Assembly (NCBI GenBank): GCA_951213105.1
Contig: OX578133.1
Coordinates: 138,613,203 to 138,677,202, forward strand
Length of the DNA: 64,000 bases
Source: Amaurobius ferox
Lineage: Eukaryota > Arthropoda > Arachnida > Araneae > Amaurobiidae
Direction: 5' to 3'
Shown here: positions 34,601 to 49,000 of the stretch, piece by piece
Layout of the letters: each line of letters opens with the position of its first letter
Position numbering within the stretch: position 1 is the first letter of the stretch
Position numbers and translations under genes: made by a program
Notes under the pieces: model-generated
What the model was told of the DNA's origin: nothing
The model's database searches: none
What the model saw: only the letters and a program-made list of their open reading frames with translations

Positions 34601-37600
34601 TATTCATAAATATGAATTTAACATTGAAAACCATATGAGAACAAACAAGTTAATTTTTTAATCCATATGTATATTTATTATAACAGACAAAATTTCTGTT
34701 TAAAAATATTCCAATTATTTTCTGAGATTTCACTTTATGCTAGTCAGACTGTATTATAATACAATATCAAAATTTTAATTAGAATCTATATGTATTGTCA
34801 TTAAGGAAAATTGATATGATTGCATTTGAATTTTAAGACATAAAATACACTCTTAAACACCCCTTACAAAAAAATCTTGATATTAAAATTTCATTTAAAT
34901 ATGATTCAATAGTAAAGCACATAATAGTTGATCAAAGGTATTCACTGGTCTCAGAGGCAAAAATCAGCCATCTTTAGAACAAAAAGATAGTGTAGTAACT
35001 TTAGCAAAAACAAGAGGCTTGTTTCTCACTTTTGCTCAGCAAAAATCCCATTCAGCAAAAACATTTTACTTTTTATACTTTTGTTTGCCTAGCCTTGTAT
35101 TTATAGTGATTCTCAGACACTTAATTGTGACATTAACTATCTTAAATATTTTGCCATTTTAGAGACTATTCAATTCAATTATTATTGACAAGTCATTGCA
35201 TAAACAAGGATTTTAATTTTCAGTTGACATATATCAGGCAGTTAGGAGGTTAAATGGAGTATTAAAAATATAAAAATTATGTTATTATGGAAGATAGAGC
35301 TAATATATAAATTGACCTAATTGTGCTGAGATTGTTGAAATTACTATCTAAATTGTGTCTATTATAAGGTGGGTATAACACTGCAGCTACATGTTAGAAC
35401 TTAGATGTTACAAAGGGGGATGTATGGAGTCTCTGGAAGTGACAGGTTTCATTTTTAATTTAAATTGTGTTCGTTGGGGGGGGGGGGGGGGTATGTAGAG
35501 TAAATGAAGTATAGGGAATAAAAACAGCATTTTTAAAATTTAATAAATTTTAATGTTTTCATTAATAATAGTGCAAATATATAAATTGGTCTAACTGTGG
35601 TATAATTTTTGAAATTGCTATTTAATTTGTGTAAGTCGCAGGGGCATAATTCTGATAACTTTATTTTTTTCATCTAAGTTTTGATCCAGCTGGGTACCTG
35701 TAATCCCAATTAACATGGGATTTTTACTGTTATTTAGAGGTTATCAGGCCCGTTAACCCTTTCGCGAAGGTTGGCACGCCCGCGTACCGGCTGCGAACTT
35801 GCATTCAAGGACGTACGGCACGAACTGGTGCCGGAGAGAACTTTACCCTAAATGCCGAGTGGCACGTATTGGTGTTTCTACATGGAACGTTTTCATTTGA
35901 ATTTATTTGTCTACTAGATGGCGTTAAATGTCCGTGGAAGCAACTTAAATGTATTTTATAGATGTTTGACCTTGGTACAAGGAGAATCCAATGAATTATT
36001 TCTCCATTTGGAGCGGGGTTGGGGGGGACATGGTTCTGTAAAGTAAACAGACAGCTCACTTCTCGCAGCATAAACAATTTTATAATTGAGTTCCGGGTCT
36101 CGTTCTGCTTTTAGCTTTTATTGATTTCGTTGCTGAATTAGAGGAATATAAGAGAGTATTTTTTGGGGGTGGGGGAGGGGGGTAAAGGAATGTGCGGCAA
36201 TGAAATGATTAGGTTATTTCAGATAAAAGTATGGCTGGTTTGAAACGTTTTCTTTCTGTGGAAGAATATACGCGTATGGTAAACGAACCAGACAGTAATG
36301 AAAGCGCTGCATATAGTGAAGATTCGTGGATGATGAATCTGAAAATGCAATTGATTCTTCAGATTCTGAGCGTACTATTATTACAACGCCGCCATCTTCA
36401 GTTGCTGTTTTTTCGAATGATGTTTGGACGTGTGATTTGAAAGATCTGAATTCTTTGGAGTTTCTGAACATACCTGGAATAAATCACAATATCATGCCGT
36501 CTAATTTAGATCAGGAACTTGATTCTTTTAGCATATTTTTTGATGATGAAGTAGTAGAATTTATTGTAAAAGCAAGTAATGAGTTTGCAAAGAAAAAATG
36601 GGAAAAAAATCTCCTCTCTCTTTCCACATCGAAGACTCCACCTAAATGCATTTACAACTGTGACAGGAAATGTATTTACACGTGTGACAGGAACTGAAAT
36701 GTATTTTCACCTGTGACAATGTATTTACACCTGTGACAGGAAACGAATTTCGTGTGTTTCTCACACTAGTAATTTTGACGAGCATTGTCAGAAAACCAAA
36801 TCTTAAAATGTATTTTTCTAAGAATCCAATTATCAGTACTCCTTTTTTTAATTCAGTTATGAGTCGCGATCGATTTATAGGAATATTACGTTATCTTCAT
36901 TTTACTCTTGATAGTAATGCCCAAGAAACTAAATAAATTGAAACCCGTGTTAGATGCATTAGTTTCAAAATTTAAATCTATATACACTCCTAGAAGAAAT
37001 GTGTTCATTGATGAATCTTTGTTCTCATGGAAAGGAAGGTTGGGATTTCGTCAATATATCCCCTCGAAAAGGTCCAGATATGGAATAAAAATATATAAAT
37101 TGTCAGAATCGGAATCAGGCTATAAATGGAATTTCCTTGTGTATACTGGAAAGGACACGGAATTATCAAGCTCTGATGGTGGGTATGGAGAATGCGTTGT
37201 GAAAACATTTCTAAATGAACTTTCAGGAAAAGGATATACTTTGTATTTGGATATATTTTTTACCTCTCCTGTACTTGCAAAGTATTTGTTGTCTAAGAAT
37301 ACGCATATATGAGGTACAGTTTTAAAAAATCGGAAGGACATGCCAAAGAATAATCCATCTGTACGTAAAACATATATACACTAAAATTTTTAATATTTGG
37401 ATAAAAGAAAATATATATAAAAAATATACATCAAATAGAAAATAAGTATTTCCTTTCTTCCTGAAAAAAGTAGAATGCCGTGCTGAACGGGTGATTTTTA
37501 GTGAATTTTTTTCGAGAGTTAGGCTTAGTGCAAAACATTAGCCGTCTTTTGGGAAAAGTTCGGAAACAAAGCACTCCGTCCTTTGGGCCACGGCGGTTTT

Positions 37601-40052
37601 GGAATGCCGCCGTCCTAAAAGGGTTAATGCAGATGTACACAGACTGTTTGCAACTTTCATTCTTTAGGGAGTATTACTCCCGCTGCACACTTTTATGTTG
37701 CAAATAGATGATAAAATGTAGATGTTACAATATGTTCTGCAGAGTCTCATCAAGTGAAGGGTTTTGATTTAAATTGTGTCTGTTGGGGAAGGCGCTGATT
37801 TGAGGGGCTTTTTTGGGTACATGTCATGTCTGCTGCCTGGGTGCACATGGATTGGAATTTTTACGTTTATTTAGTAAGTATTATGTCAATAGTGAGTAAA
37901 AGGTTTAGGGAGTAGATACTTAACCTTTTTTTCATTTATTTGCTAAAAAAAAATGTGATCGCAATAAAATAGTAATCACTGGCTGCGAGCACTGTAGCTA
38001 GTTCTATTTAAAATGCAGAAGCAGTTTTTTAATGTTTCTGTATTAGACTGCCATTTTAACTGCTTAGATTTAAAAAAAAATTAACATGATTTCAACATCA
38101 TGCATTTTACGATCGAGTAGATATTGATATTGGATACTTTAGAAATAATGTAAAATGAAATATAGATAATTCAAGAAATTAAATTAAATGTTTTGTATTT
38201 CCATTACAATTTTAATATTTTAATTCATAGTAAAATATAAAAATATGTCATTATACAGACTTTGGTTAGCATGATTAAGAAATTCCCAATTCCCATTTTT
38301 AAACTTTTCTCCAAGTTATCTCTAAATGAAATCTGTCTTATATGTAAATTCCATATTTAGAAAAGGACAGTTATTTGTATCTATACAGGGTGAGTACGTT
38401 TTCTCATAAAAGTTTTCAAGCCATTTTCAAGGACATTCAAGTACTATTAGATTTTTTTCAAGGATATCAATCAACCCTCATGAAGTTGTATGTGAGAAAA
38501 AACCATAGCAAACTTATGTTATTGTTTATTAAGCCAAATTAATGAGTTAAATATATCTAGAATAGCAAAACATGTTAAAAACTAGTTTTACAAGTTCTTA
38601 TGAAACATCTAGTTCAGATTAACTAACTTTCCTAATCATGAGTTACTAAAAGTGATCAGTTGACAGTTGCAAAATCAGTGGGTTGTCAGACTTTCTCCAA
38701 TATTTTCCCCAAACTTTACCAATGGAATATAAAATAAAAGAATATCATCATGATTTAAAAGTGATTAATTTTATTTTGTAAATAAATTGAGCCCCTCCTA
38801 CCCCCTAGAAGTGCCTTGGGTTATTGTGGTTCTCGGCACTCATGACTTGTCCATACTTAGTGAAGAATGGTGCATTGCGGCAGTCACATTGAGTAAATTT
38901 TTGGGAAAATTTGTCACTAAGGAAATTTTTTGGAAAAGCAGAACTTATCAGAAAAATCATAAACACTACAGATCAGTAAAATATTTTCATCCCTGCCTTT
39001 TTAAAGCACTTTTAAGGACTTAACTAAGAAAATGTGTATTTTCAAGGCTTTAAAAATGGTCATCTAAAATTCAAGTACTTTCAAAATTTTCAAGCACTAG
39101 TACGCACCCCATATATTTCTCACACATAAAAGAAACAAATATTTATAGAATTCAAAATTGAAATATCAAAATAACTTCTAGAGATATTTATAATTTCAAT
39201 TTTATTGAGATATAAAATAGAGAAATTACTTACTTAATTTTTTATGCAACAATCTGAAAAACATTAATAAAACATATAATTAATACAACATTTAAATATA
39301 AAAATTATCATGTAAAAAGTAAGATACATATAGTATTTTAATACGTAATCTTAAATTTCAAGAAAAAATAAGCAAAACGCAAATAGTACAAAATAGGAGA
39401 TAGAACTGAACAAAGTTTAAAGATAATTTATTTTCATGTGGATTTTACAATTTATATCAAATATTGCTAAGCTATCTGCAATTTGCATTTATGTACGAAG
39501 AAATATATAACAGTGTAAAAAACATTGATTACAAAAACAAGTAACACCATTATATAAGTATTATTTTTAAACATCAACTAATAAGAAAGGATACTGTATA
39601 GATAAGAGTGAGATCTGGCTAAAACTGCACAAAGAGAAGCCTTTCATTAAGAGTTTTTAGGGAAAACTGTACCAGATTTAGGTTACATGATAAAAAAAAT
39701 CTATCTCAATAATAACATGTGCTGACCAGACTATTTGCCAAAAGTCACAAAAGGTTCATCTTCATGCCGAATATAAGGGGTCCTATATTAACATTTTAAT
39801 ATAAATTATTACATAATAATATCAGTATTACTAAAAGTTCCCAAATCATAAATGCAGCTCTGGTACAGGTTGTCAAAATGTGGCTTTAAATCTCAGGCAA
39901 TGCTGGGAATAGTTTCCAGTCTGCAATAATAAAGGAAGATGTCTATCCATTTGTTAGTCTGTAGCAGAAAATCTAAGTAATGTACACCCATGAAATTTGG
40001 TACATATGTACTTCAGGACCTGCAATGGTTCATCTCAGCAGTGGCGCACCCA

Positions 40053-40096
<44 letters not shown>

Positions 40097-43000
40097 GAGG
40101 GGGCCCTGGCCCCCCCCTTGGGCTGACAAAGCAAAACGCGAAGGGCGCTGTCAGCACAAGGGAGAACTAGGTCTGCCTTCGAGAAAGTATAAAAAAAAAC
40201 ATTTACAACCATTATTGTAATAAATAATTTTAATCATTGTGAAGAAAACAATTCCAGCATATCCCAACACTTACACTGAATGTAATTATACATATAAAGC
40301 TCTTTATCGTACTGTACAAATTATAAATTAATTCGCACTAAAGGCGCCAATTCTGGAAACCCGTTCTTCTTAAGACGTTTCTACCTGTGATTGAATTTAA
40401 CTAATGGACTCGTCCAAAATCACGTGACCCAAATGCCTTCTCGCTATAGTCGTACTATACCAGTGCTGTGTAGAGTGACGTCACAGGCGCCTCCGTGGCC
40501 CTATATAAAGAGTGAACGGCGGGGAAGCGGCTGTTCGCTCGAAAACTCGAGGATTTCGTTTACCCAGTGAGAAAATTGTGGAAGTGAATAAATAGATCGT
40601 GCCAACGCTTCGCGAATTAAGTGTTGCTGTGAGTTGAAATAAAGTGCGACGTTACGACACAAGGTGATAACAGTGAATTGGTAGTTTCGGAACGAGGGCC
40701 TGCGTGGTGAATAGCTGAATTTAATAATGGTCCTGAACTTTCAACTGATCTTACAGTGAAATGCATCTTTAACGATCAGTGTGTGTGTTTATGTGCGTAT
40801 TTCGGCTATATAGCAAATTTTGTTCTTGAATAACTGAGGAGCAAGGTAAAAAAAAAGACAATGAGTGAAAAACGAAAAGGGCTAGGCCAACAGACACTGG
40901 GAAATTATTTTAAAAAAAAAGTAAGATTGAAAATAGTGACGTTCCCAACGACGTTTCCCTGAGCTCTTGTTACATTGATGAGGCTGCAGTCGAAGCAAGC
41001 AACAGCCGTGACCCCGGGCTGTCTTCAAACGCTTGTGAGGAGGTAAAGGTAGGACAAAACACAATACCAAACACAGTTGAAATAGAAATTCTGGCTGCAG
41101 ATATTTCTAATTATGTCAAGAAATCTAACCTCACAGATGAAGATAGGATAACAGCGCTAAAAAATCTTTGGGAACCATATGCAAATTACAGTTTTCCTGC
41201 TACTGTCACTAGTGCTGTATCAAGTCAAGGAAAACCTCACCACACTCGGAAGTTCTGCTCATCTTGGCTGAGTAAGCATAACTGGCTAGCTTACTCAAAG
41301 GCAGAGGACAGTGCCTATTGCAAATTTTGTGTTCTCTTTGCACCCCATGAAGTCGGTTTAAGATCCACACAAGCTACAGGTCAACTTGTTTCAAAAGGAT
41401 TTAATAATTGGAAGAAGGCCTTGGAGAAGTTCAGTCAACATGAAAAATTTTTCTATCATAAGGATTCAGTTCTCAAAGCCGATGAGTTCTTAAGGGTCAC
41501 GGAAGGAAAAACGGTTCCTGTGGATCAAGTAATGGACAGAGGAAAGCAAAAACAAGTTTTGCAGAATAGGGCTATTCTTAAACCTATTATCAAAACAGTG
41601 ATTTTTTGTGGAAGGCAAGGGCTGGCCATGAGAGGGCATAGAGACTGTGGGGATTTGGACGTATTGTCAGAACCATGCCAAGGCGAAGGAAATTTTAGAG
41701 CCCTTTTGCGACTCCGAGTTGATGCAGGAGAAGAAATACTGAAAACTCATCTACAAGGTTGTGCAAAAAATGCAACTTACATAAGTTGGAATATACAAAA
41801 TGAGATTATTTCAGCATGCAATGATTCCATTGTGAAGCAAATAGCAACTGAGGTGAATGAGGCCAAATGTTTTGCGGTTTTATGTGACGAAACCACAGAT
41901 ATTGCAACGGTAGAGCAAATGACACTTTGCGTTCGTTATTTGAAACGGTTTGAAACAAATGATAAGTATAAAATTGAATTTAAGATAGTGGAGAACTTCC
42001 TTAAGTTTGTGCCCCTGACTGAAACTACAGGTCGAGCAATTGCAGATGCTATTCTTAAAGGCCTTGCAGACTGCAACATTGATACGTCTTTCCTCCGTGG
42101 ACAAGGGTTCGATGGAGCTTCTGCAATGAGTGGAGAGTACAATGGCGCCCAAGCAATTATATATGAGCAACACCCCAAAGCCCCCTACGTTCATTGTGCA
42201 TCACACTGTTTGAACTTAGCCATAACTTATTCATCTAGAGTTCCGGATATCCGAAACAGCTTTGGAATAATAGGGAAAATCTCTAGTTTTTTCAACACAC
42301 CAAAACGAAACCTTGTTCTCACCAGCAAAATTAATGCAGCTAATCAGGAAGAGACAGAAATCAGTGCCAAAAAACTGAAGAAATTATGCCCTACTCGTTG
42401 GGTGGAGAGACATGATGCCGTCACAGTTATGGTTTCATTGTTTGATCAAGTAATCGACGCTCTGGAGGAGATTACTACCTGGAATGACAAGGAGACATCA
42501 ACAGAGGCTCATACCTTGTTATGTTCAATGTTAACATCACAGTTTGTCATAGCACTTGTTTCAGCTGACAGATTACTCAGCTACAGTGTTCGTCTGAGTG
42601 AAAAGCTGCAGGAAGTTAACCTTGATCTGGCAACTGCTGTGAGTGACGTAGAAGACGTTTTGAAAGCTATATCTATAATTCGAGAGAACGCAGAGAACGA
42701 GTTTCACCATCTGTTTGAACAAGCTGTTAAGAAGCTGGAACAGCATGGAGAAAACATTACTCTACCACGCCGTGCCACCAGACAAATTTATAGATCAAAT
42801 TTCAACGTACAGACTCCTGAAGAATACTACAGACTTTCTATTTTCATTCCATGGATTGATAATTTCATCACTCACCTCCATGAAAAATTTCTCAAACATA
42901 AGGAATTTCTACAAAGTTTTGCATCTGTCATTCCGAATGGAAGGCAGCCGACACTGGAAGAAAACGAGAGATTTGTTGCCTTATCAAGGAAATTTGCAGA

Positions 43001-46000
43001 TGATTTAGGACCCAGATCAGATAATACTCTAAAAGCTGAACTACATCTGTGGTACATGAAGGTCTTTGCATTGAACAAGAAAACTAAAAGCCCAATCGAA
43101 CTGCTTAACTTTTGTGACCAAAGGACTTTTCCAACTGTGTTTGAACTTTTAAAAGTGTATGCCACCCTCCCAGTATCAACAAGCAGTGCTGAGAGGTCAT
43201 TCTCCACAATGAAGAGGTTGAAAACTTACTTGAGAAACAGTATGAGTGAAACCAGACTGAATGGACTGGCGTCAATGAACATTCACCGTGAAGTGGAAAT
43301 TGATCCAGACCAGATAATTAATGCTCTGGCTACAAAGAAAAACCGGAGGCTGGACTTCGTTTTATGAATATGTATAGATCATAATTGAATAATATAACAA
43401 TATGTAATCATGAGAGAGTGGTTGAAAACAAGTATACAGTATAAGCAGACCAGAACAAATAATTTTATCTTCATCTATTTCTTAATTTGTGTTGTTTTGT
43501 ATAAATATCTACTACTACTTCTTCTAATCATTCAATTCTCTTGCACTGCACTAAAGAATTGTTAGTAATTTGATAAAAATAAATGTACAAAAAAAGACAA
43601 CCGCCTTGTTAATTGATATGGCCTCTGATCATTTTTTCTCGGAAAATTTATCGAGGAGTCATCCTCCTTCATAAAAATTTTGTGCACCAATGGCCCCCCC
43701 CTTAGGAATATTCTGGGTGCGCCACTGCATCTCAGTGTCATTTTTTAAAATTTTGAATTAGTTTTTTCTTATTTTATGCTTAAGCACAATATTCATACAA
43801 AAAAGTTCCTTAGCAAATGAAAATGTTTCCATTTTAACACCATCAAAAAGATTAATAATTTTTCTTTCAAATAAATTTTAAATGGAATCCGTCGAATTTT
43901 CATCAATCTTTAAAATATATATTATTTTTGTGTGAAGAAGCAATATATCTATCATATAGGTCTTATATAGGATGTATCAAAAGAGCATATTTAAAGTGTA
44001 TTACACCCATACAGAGGGTCCGGCCACTCTAACGGTTACTCTAAGTCCTCGGACGAGTCGGGTGGTCTGGGTTTTCGACCCATACAGAGGGTAGCATATT
44101 TGGAGCGAATCAAAGAAACTTATTTATGATGTATCAAAAGAGCTTATTCAGGATGTATCAAAAGAGCTTATTAGGGTGTATCAAGAAGAGCTACGTAAGG
44201 CATATCAAAAGAGCCTATCATGATTCATGGAATTAACCTATGGACTTGATTTCATGATTTATGATATAACTCCTAAGGATTCAGTGATTAGCATCTAAAT
44301 TTCATCATGAGTGAACATACTGACTAAAGAACAGGACTAGAAGAATCAAATTTTAGTTAGAAATATTTTTAAAAACATTTCTATTAAACTTACCAAATTA
44401 ATGAAAATTTACATTATTTGAGATAAATTTTAATTCCAGATAATTGGCCTGTTACTGTACATGTAAAGGGAAAGTATTGTGAAAGGAATCAAAAATTCAG
44501 CTGTCAGATTTTAAAGGATTCACATGTTTTGAGCATCTCTGAATATGAATCAACTATTTTTAAATGATGGTTATAGGCACAACAATGCTATAACAAAGTC
44601 AGCAAATAGAATAAGATTCTGTATGATGTTTTCAATCAGAGAATTTTAGAGAGGCTATTGATTTTAGGGAGAACAGTCCAGAAGAAGGCCCTTCTTTTCA
44701 AATATACATCTATTTTTTTTTTTATATATAATTGAATAACATTCTAAAACATGATTTTGTTAAAAAGTGTAAAAGTGTTATGAAAATGGGTATTTTGTAC
44801 ATGGTTTTTTACTTAAAAGAAAATTTTATTTTTAGAAAACTAACATGTGACATTCTCCAGATATTGCATATTTATTTTTATCTATAATAGAAAAAATTGT
44901 GAAAAATATACATACTATTATCAAATGAGTTAACTTTTTACAATTACATTTAACCTAAAATAAATGGACACCATTGGTTTACAATTATCAATAGCCATTC
45001 TTGAGATATTAAATATTATATTTCTCTACAAAGAATGGCATATTATTTTAAAAAATTGAGCAAACCAAATCGAATTTGCTATATTTATTTCAATCAATAA
45101 ACATCTGAGGCTGGCTGATTTTGGGATAGCTCAGTTTAAAGAGAGGTTCTCAATTTTTCAAAAATTTTAAAAACACCATAAAAATAGTTGTTAAATTTCT
45201 ATTTAGAAATAGCCCTTTTATATGTTTATTTTTTATTTAGAAGAAAATGACATAATTTACAGAATGATAACATGTGCTGTGCTCAATATACTGGTTATTT
45301 TTTATTCCACATTGAAAAAAAATCATAAAATATCTCTATATATACATACAATTGGATGTGATCAACTAATTGATAGAAATTCACAGTTCGATCCATAGAT
45401 GTTGAAAATACCAAATTCCTTTTAAAGACAGACTTTTGTTTCAAACTAACAGAAAGTTTAAGAAAGATAAGGGGTCAAAACTCCTCTAAAAAATTATTTG
45501 CATAAGCAGCTGATTTAAAGTAAAATACAAACATAGAAATAAATAATCTGATTGCATTTGAGCATAGCATATTTCTACTTCAATTCGAATGTTGTGATCA
45601 TTAATTATGCTGGAAATGAATTTTTACTCTTATTTACTGTTTCAGTAACAATAATTTGAATATATTACAATAAATACTGGACTTTTTGGATTTTTAATGA
45701 ATTCAAATACCAGATAGAATATTTAAAACTTAATTTTACATGCAGAAATCAATTTAATATATATTTGCTCATGCTTGCGTTCTGATTCCAGCTAAATTGT
45801 TAAATATGTATATCAATTGTCATATTCAGTATACATACATATAAAAACTTTTTATTTGCTTTTTAAACAGTGTGTAATGAAATCTGTCATAATAAATGAT
45901 ATTTGTTTGTCTGTCTGATGTCTATGTGTGTGTGTCTTCTGTAGCAGAAAATCGAAGTATTGGACTGCTACAAAATACGGTATTGGGTTAGCTAAACTTT

Positions 46001-49000
46001 CGGTACAAAGAATAGAAAGACTTATTTTTAAATTTAAATTACTTCTTTAGTTATTTTATATTGAAACACAATATTTACTTTTTATACAAGCAAGTTATAA
46101 ATGAAATCTGATAAAAAAAAATGTCTTTTTTTATCTTGACAGTGACTGTGATCAGTACAAAAACATGAAAAAGTGGAGACTTTGACAACAGATAATCTTA
46201 GTTTGTATAATGGTCTTTTTTTGATATGAATATATTGAAATCCATTTTGTCTGTATTATACTTTTCTAAATATATTTTTCATTCATCATTTTTATAACAA
46301 AGTTTAGGCTATTAAAATACTAGCTCTATTAATTGACCAACACATTTCTTAATTGTTATTCTTTATTTCATACTCAAATTATTACAAATTAGAATTCACA
46401 AAATTCTCTATTTTTTGAACAATTTAAACAGTTTAAACTTAAATTTCATTAATTTGTATAGATCTCCTGACTTAAGATATGTCTGTTGTAAAGATAGTCA
46501 GAAGATTTTACAATTTCTTTTTTAATTTTTAAAAGAAAAATGTCAATGAAGTATTATATGAATTAAAATCTTAAATTATTATGCAAAAGGCTCACTACAA
46601 AAGGGACAGATACAATCTTCCATTTCTTGGTATAAACAATCTAGTGAACTCAAAGTGCATATTTTAAACCTTTATTTCAAAATTCAATCTATTATTTATA
46701 ATTCTGCTACCACTCCACTGCTATTTCTAAAGAGTGGGATAAATAAATGCCCCCAAAATTTTGCCAACATAGCCATTTTTATGCCATTTACAGATTTAAT
46801 ATGCTATTCTCAATGAGAAAAAATTCTGTGAGTAGCTCTGAACCATTCAACATTAACTATCTCAAGCTTTAAGAAGAAGTAGAAGACAGAAAAATAATAT
46901 AAAAAACATAAAACATATGATAAATTAATATTGATTTTTTTATTATTGGGGTTCTTTAACCGAAACCATTAGGCAGGTGACATTCATTTATTCATTCAAA
47001 TTAATACTGACTTATTCAAATTTTTATTATTTTTCTAATTTTCTTCATTTATAATATTTTTTTTTATGATTTACAAATGAAACAAATGTACTAAGTTAAG
47101 CACAGGTGGCTCCATATGTTACTTCATGTACTAAGTGAATATTCCTTCAAACTCCTCAAGATTATAATACAAAAATTAAAGCACAGAGAAAAAAAATGTA
47201 TAATTTTTCAACATTATGTGTGCATAATTTATTAAAATATATTTATATAAAATATTAAAATTCTAAGTGTGTAATTTTATTATATGTATAATTAAGAAAA
47301 ATGTTGGCACACTGGGGTCAGTAGAAAAACTTTCTATTGGTAAACTAGATTGTGAAAGCAGAACAAAAACTGTAAATTGGTAATAAAACATAACTAAGAT
47401 TATACTATATAAGTTTTTAGAACAAAAATGAAAGTTTTACTTTACATACGTATTATATTGTACAGAACTATCTTTTGAAGCATCTTTTTCGGGTATTTCG
47501 GTGGTGCTTCGTCTCCAAGTATCACTAATTGAGAAGTCACTAGCTATAAAATTAAAAGAATAAAATCGCAATTCAGGATTGTTACATAAACACAAAATTC
47601 ACAAAGCTTATAAAAATACATAACCAACCAGACTGAGGCAAAGATTGGTGAGTATCTATTTCTTCATCAGATTCTGAAGCTTCTCCTGAAATTACAATTC
47701 CATGTGGAATTCGTGGAGGTTTCTATAAAATAAATTTGTTAAAATTATCCAATAAGCAAAATCATACAAAATATAAATGCTAGTTCAAGGATTTAATAAA
47801 AAAAATCTTTATAATAAAAACTAATAAATTTGAAGATATGACTCTACTTTGAGTCCTAAAGTTTACCAAATACTTTTATGCTTATATGCAAATATATACA
47901 GTACATAAAAACTGTTTAATTCTCTAAATTTGAATTTTGACAACATCAACAAGGAGAAAACATTTAATTTAAATTGATATGAACAAGCTGGAGTCAATTC
48001 CATGAAACATATTTACATGAAATGGGTGTTAAATTTTCATGTGAAAAGTGGAAGTGAGAAATAGTTCTTACTTTTTAGTAATCATCGGAATGAACTGGGC
48101 AAAAATTAGAAAATATGAAAAGCATAAATTCTACACCTTATACACATACAATAAATTTAAATGCATAATCTATAAGACAATAAGTTTTAACTTACTGCCT
48201 GCTGAGTAAGTCATATAAGTCAAACTCTCTGAAAAGAAAATCAGATGCTAAAATTTTTGAGAGCCTGTTTCTTACAAAATACTACAACTGCAATTTTCAG
48301 AAGAGTCAAAAACAGGGGTACAGTGGGAAATAAAATAGATTTTAGACTATATGTCATAACTTTGGGTTTTGGGCCATATTTTGAACTACTGTACCACTAG
48401 CATTTAATAAAATATTTATACATTAGGAATGTTTGGTATGATGGGAAATCCAAAATTTTTCTACTTAGAATGAACTTTAATATGTTTCAAGGAACTTATA
48501 CCTATTTTACTGTGAACTAAGCTGTAATCAAATCTATATATACTATAAAATATTTTTGCAAAAGACATTAACATCCTCAATTAACAGTCAGATGTAGTTA
48601 CACATCATGGCCATATTTGCAGAAGAGCTTACATGGTCTATAATCAAGGGACCCAGATTACTATGTTGACTGCCACAGGGAGTTTGTCAAGTCTGACCTC
48701 AAATGCCATGGTCTGTAAACTACCTTATTCAATACGAAAATGTGGAATTAAGATTTTTTGATACTTTGTGATATAAAATGAATTTTGTTTTTGAAAAAAC
48801 AAAAAAACAACGCCCAAGTTTGCTCTTCACCATCAAGACTTTTAATTTAATTGAAACCACTGATGTCCAATAGGTATAGTTAGCATATATTTGCTAGAAG
48901 AATGGTTGTAATTGGTGTTATAGATAAACCAGCCAACTACGAGATAACTTGTAGTGGGCGTCTAACAGCAGACTGTCAACTACAAGTTATCTTGCAGTTG

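Larger units (their letters stand above)
40039..43727 (+). mobile_element. Near-intact autonomous hAT transposon (3,689 bp)
   Basis: Perfect 8-bp duplications (catctcag at 40031-40038 and 43728-43735) enclose termini cagtggcgcacccac and the complement cagtggcgcacccag. Sub-terminal G/C runs follow: 41 G at the left and 8 C at the right. The insert carries a TATA box, a transposase frame and a polyadenylation signal, all on the plus strand. The undecayed duplication points to a recent insertion into intron 3 of BLOC1S3. The flanks rejoin into a dispersed repeat that recurs near 45890-46110. Confidence 0.95.

Noticed and set aside
39990..40220. Gly-rich (and antisense Pro-rich) frame
   Set aside because: Created by the poly(G) tract in the hAT terminus.
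42194..43207. Antisense frames within the hAT transposase (41880-42194 and 42872-43207)
   Set aside because: Shadows of the real transposase frame on the plus strand.
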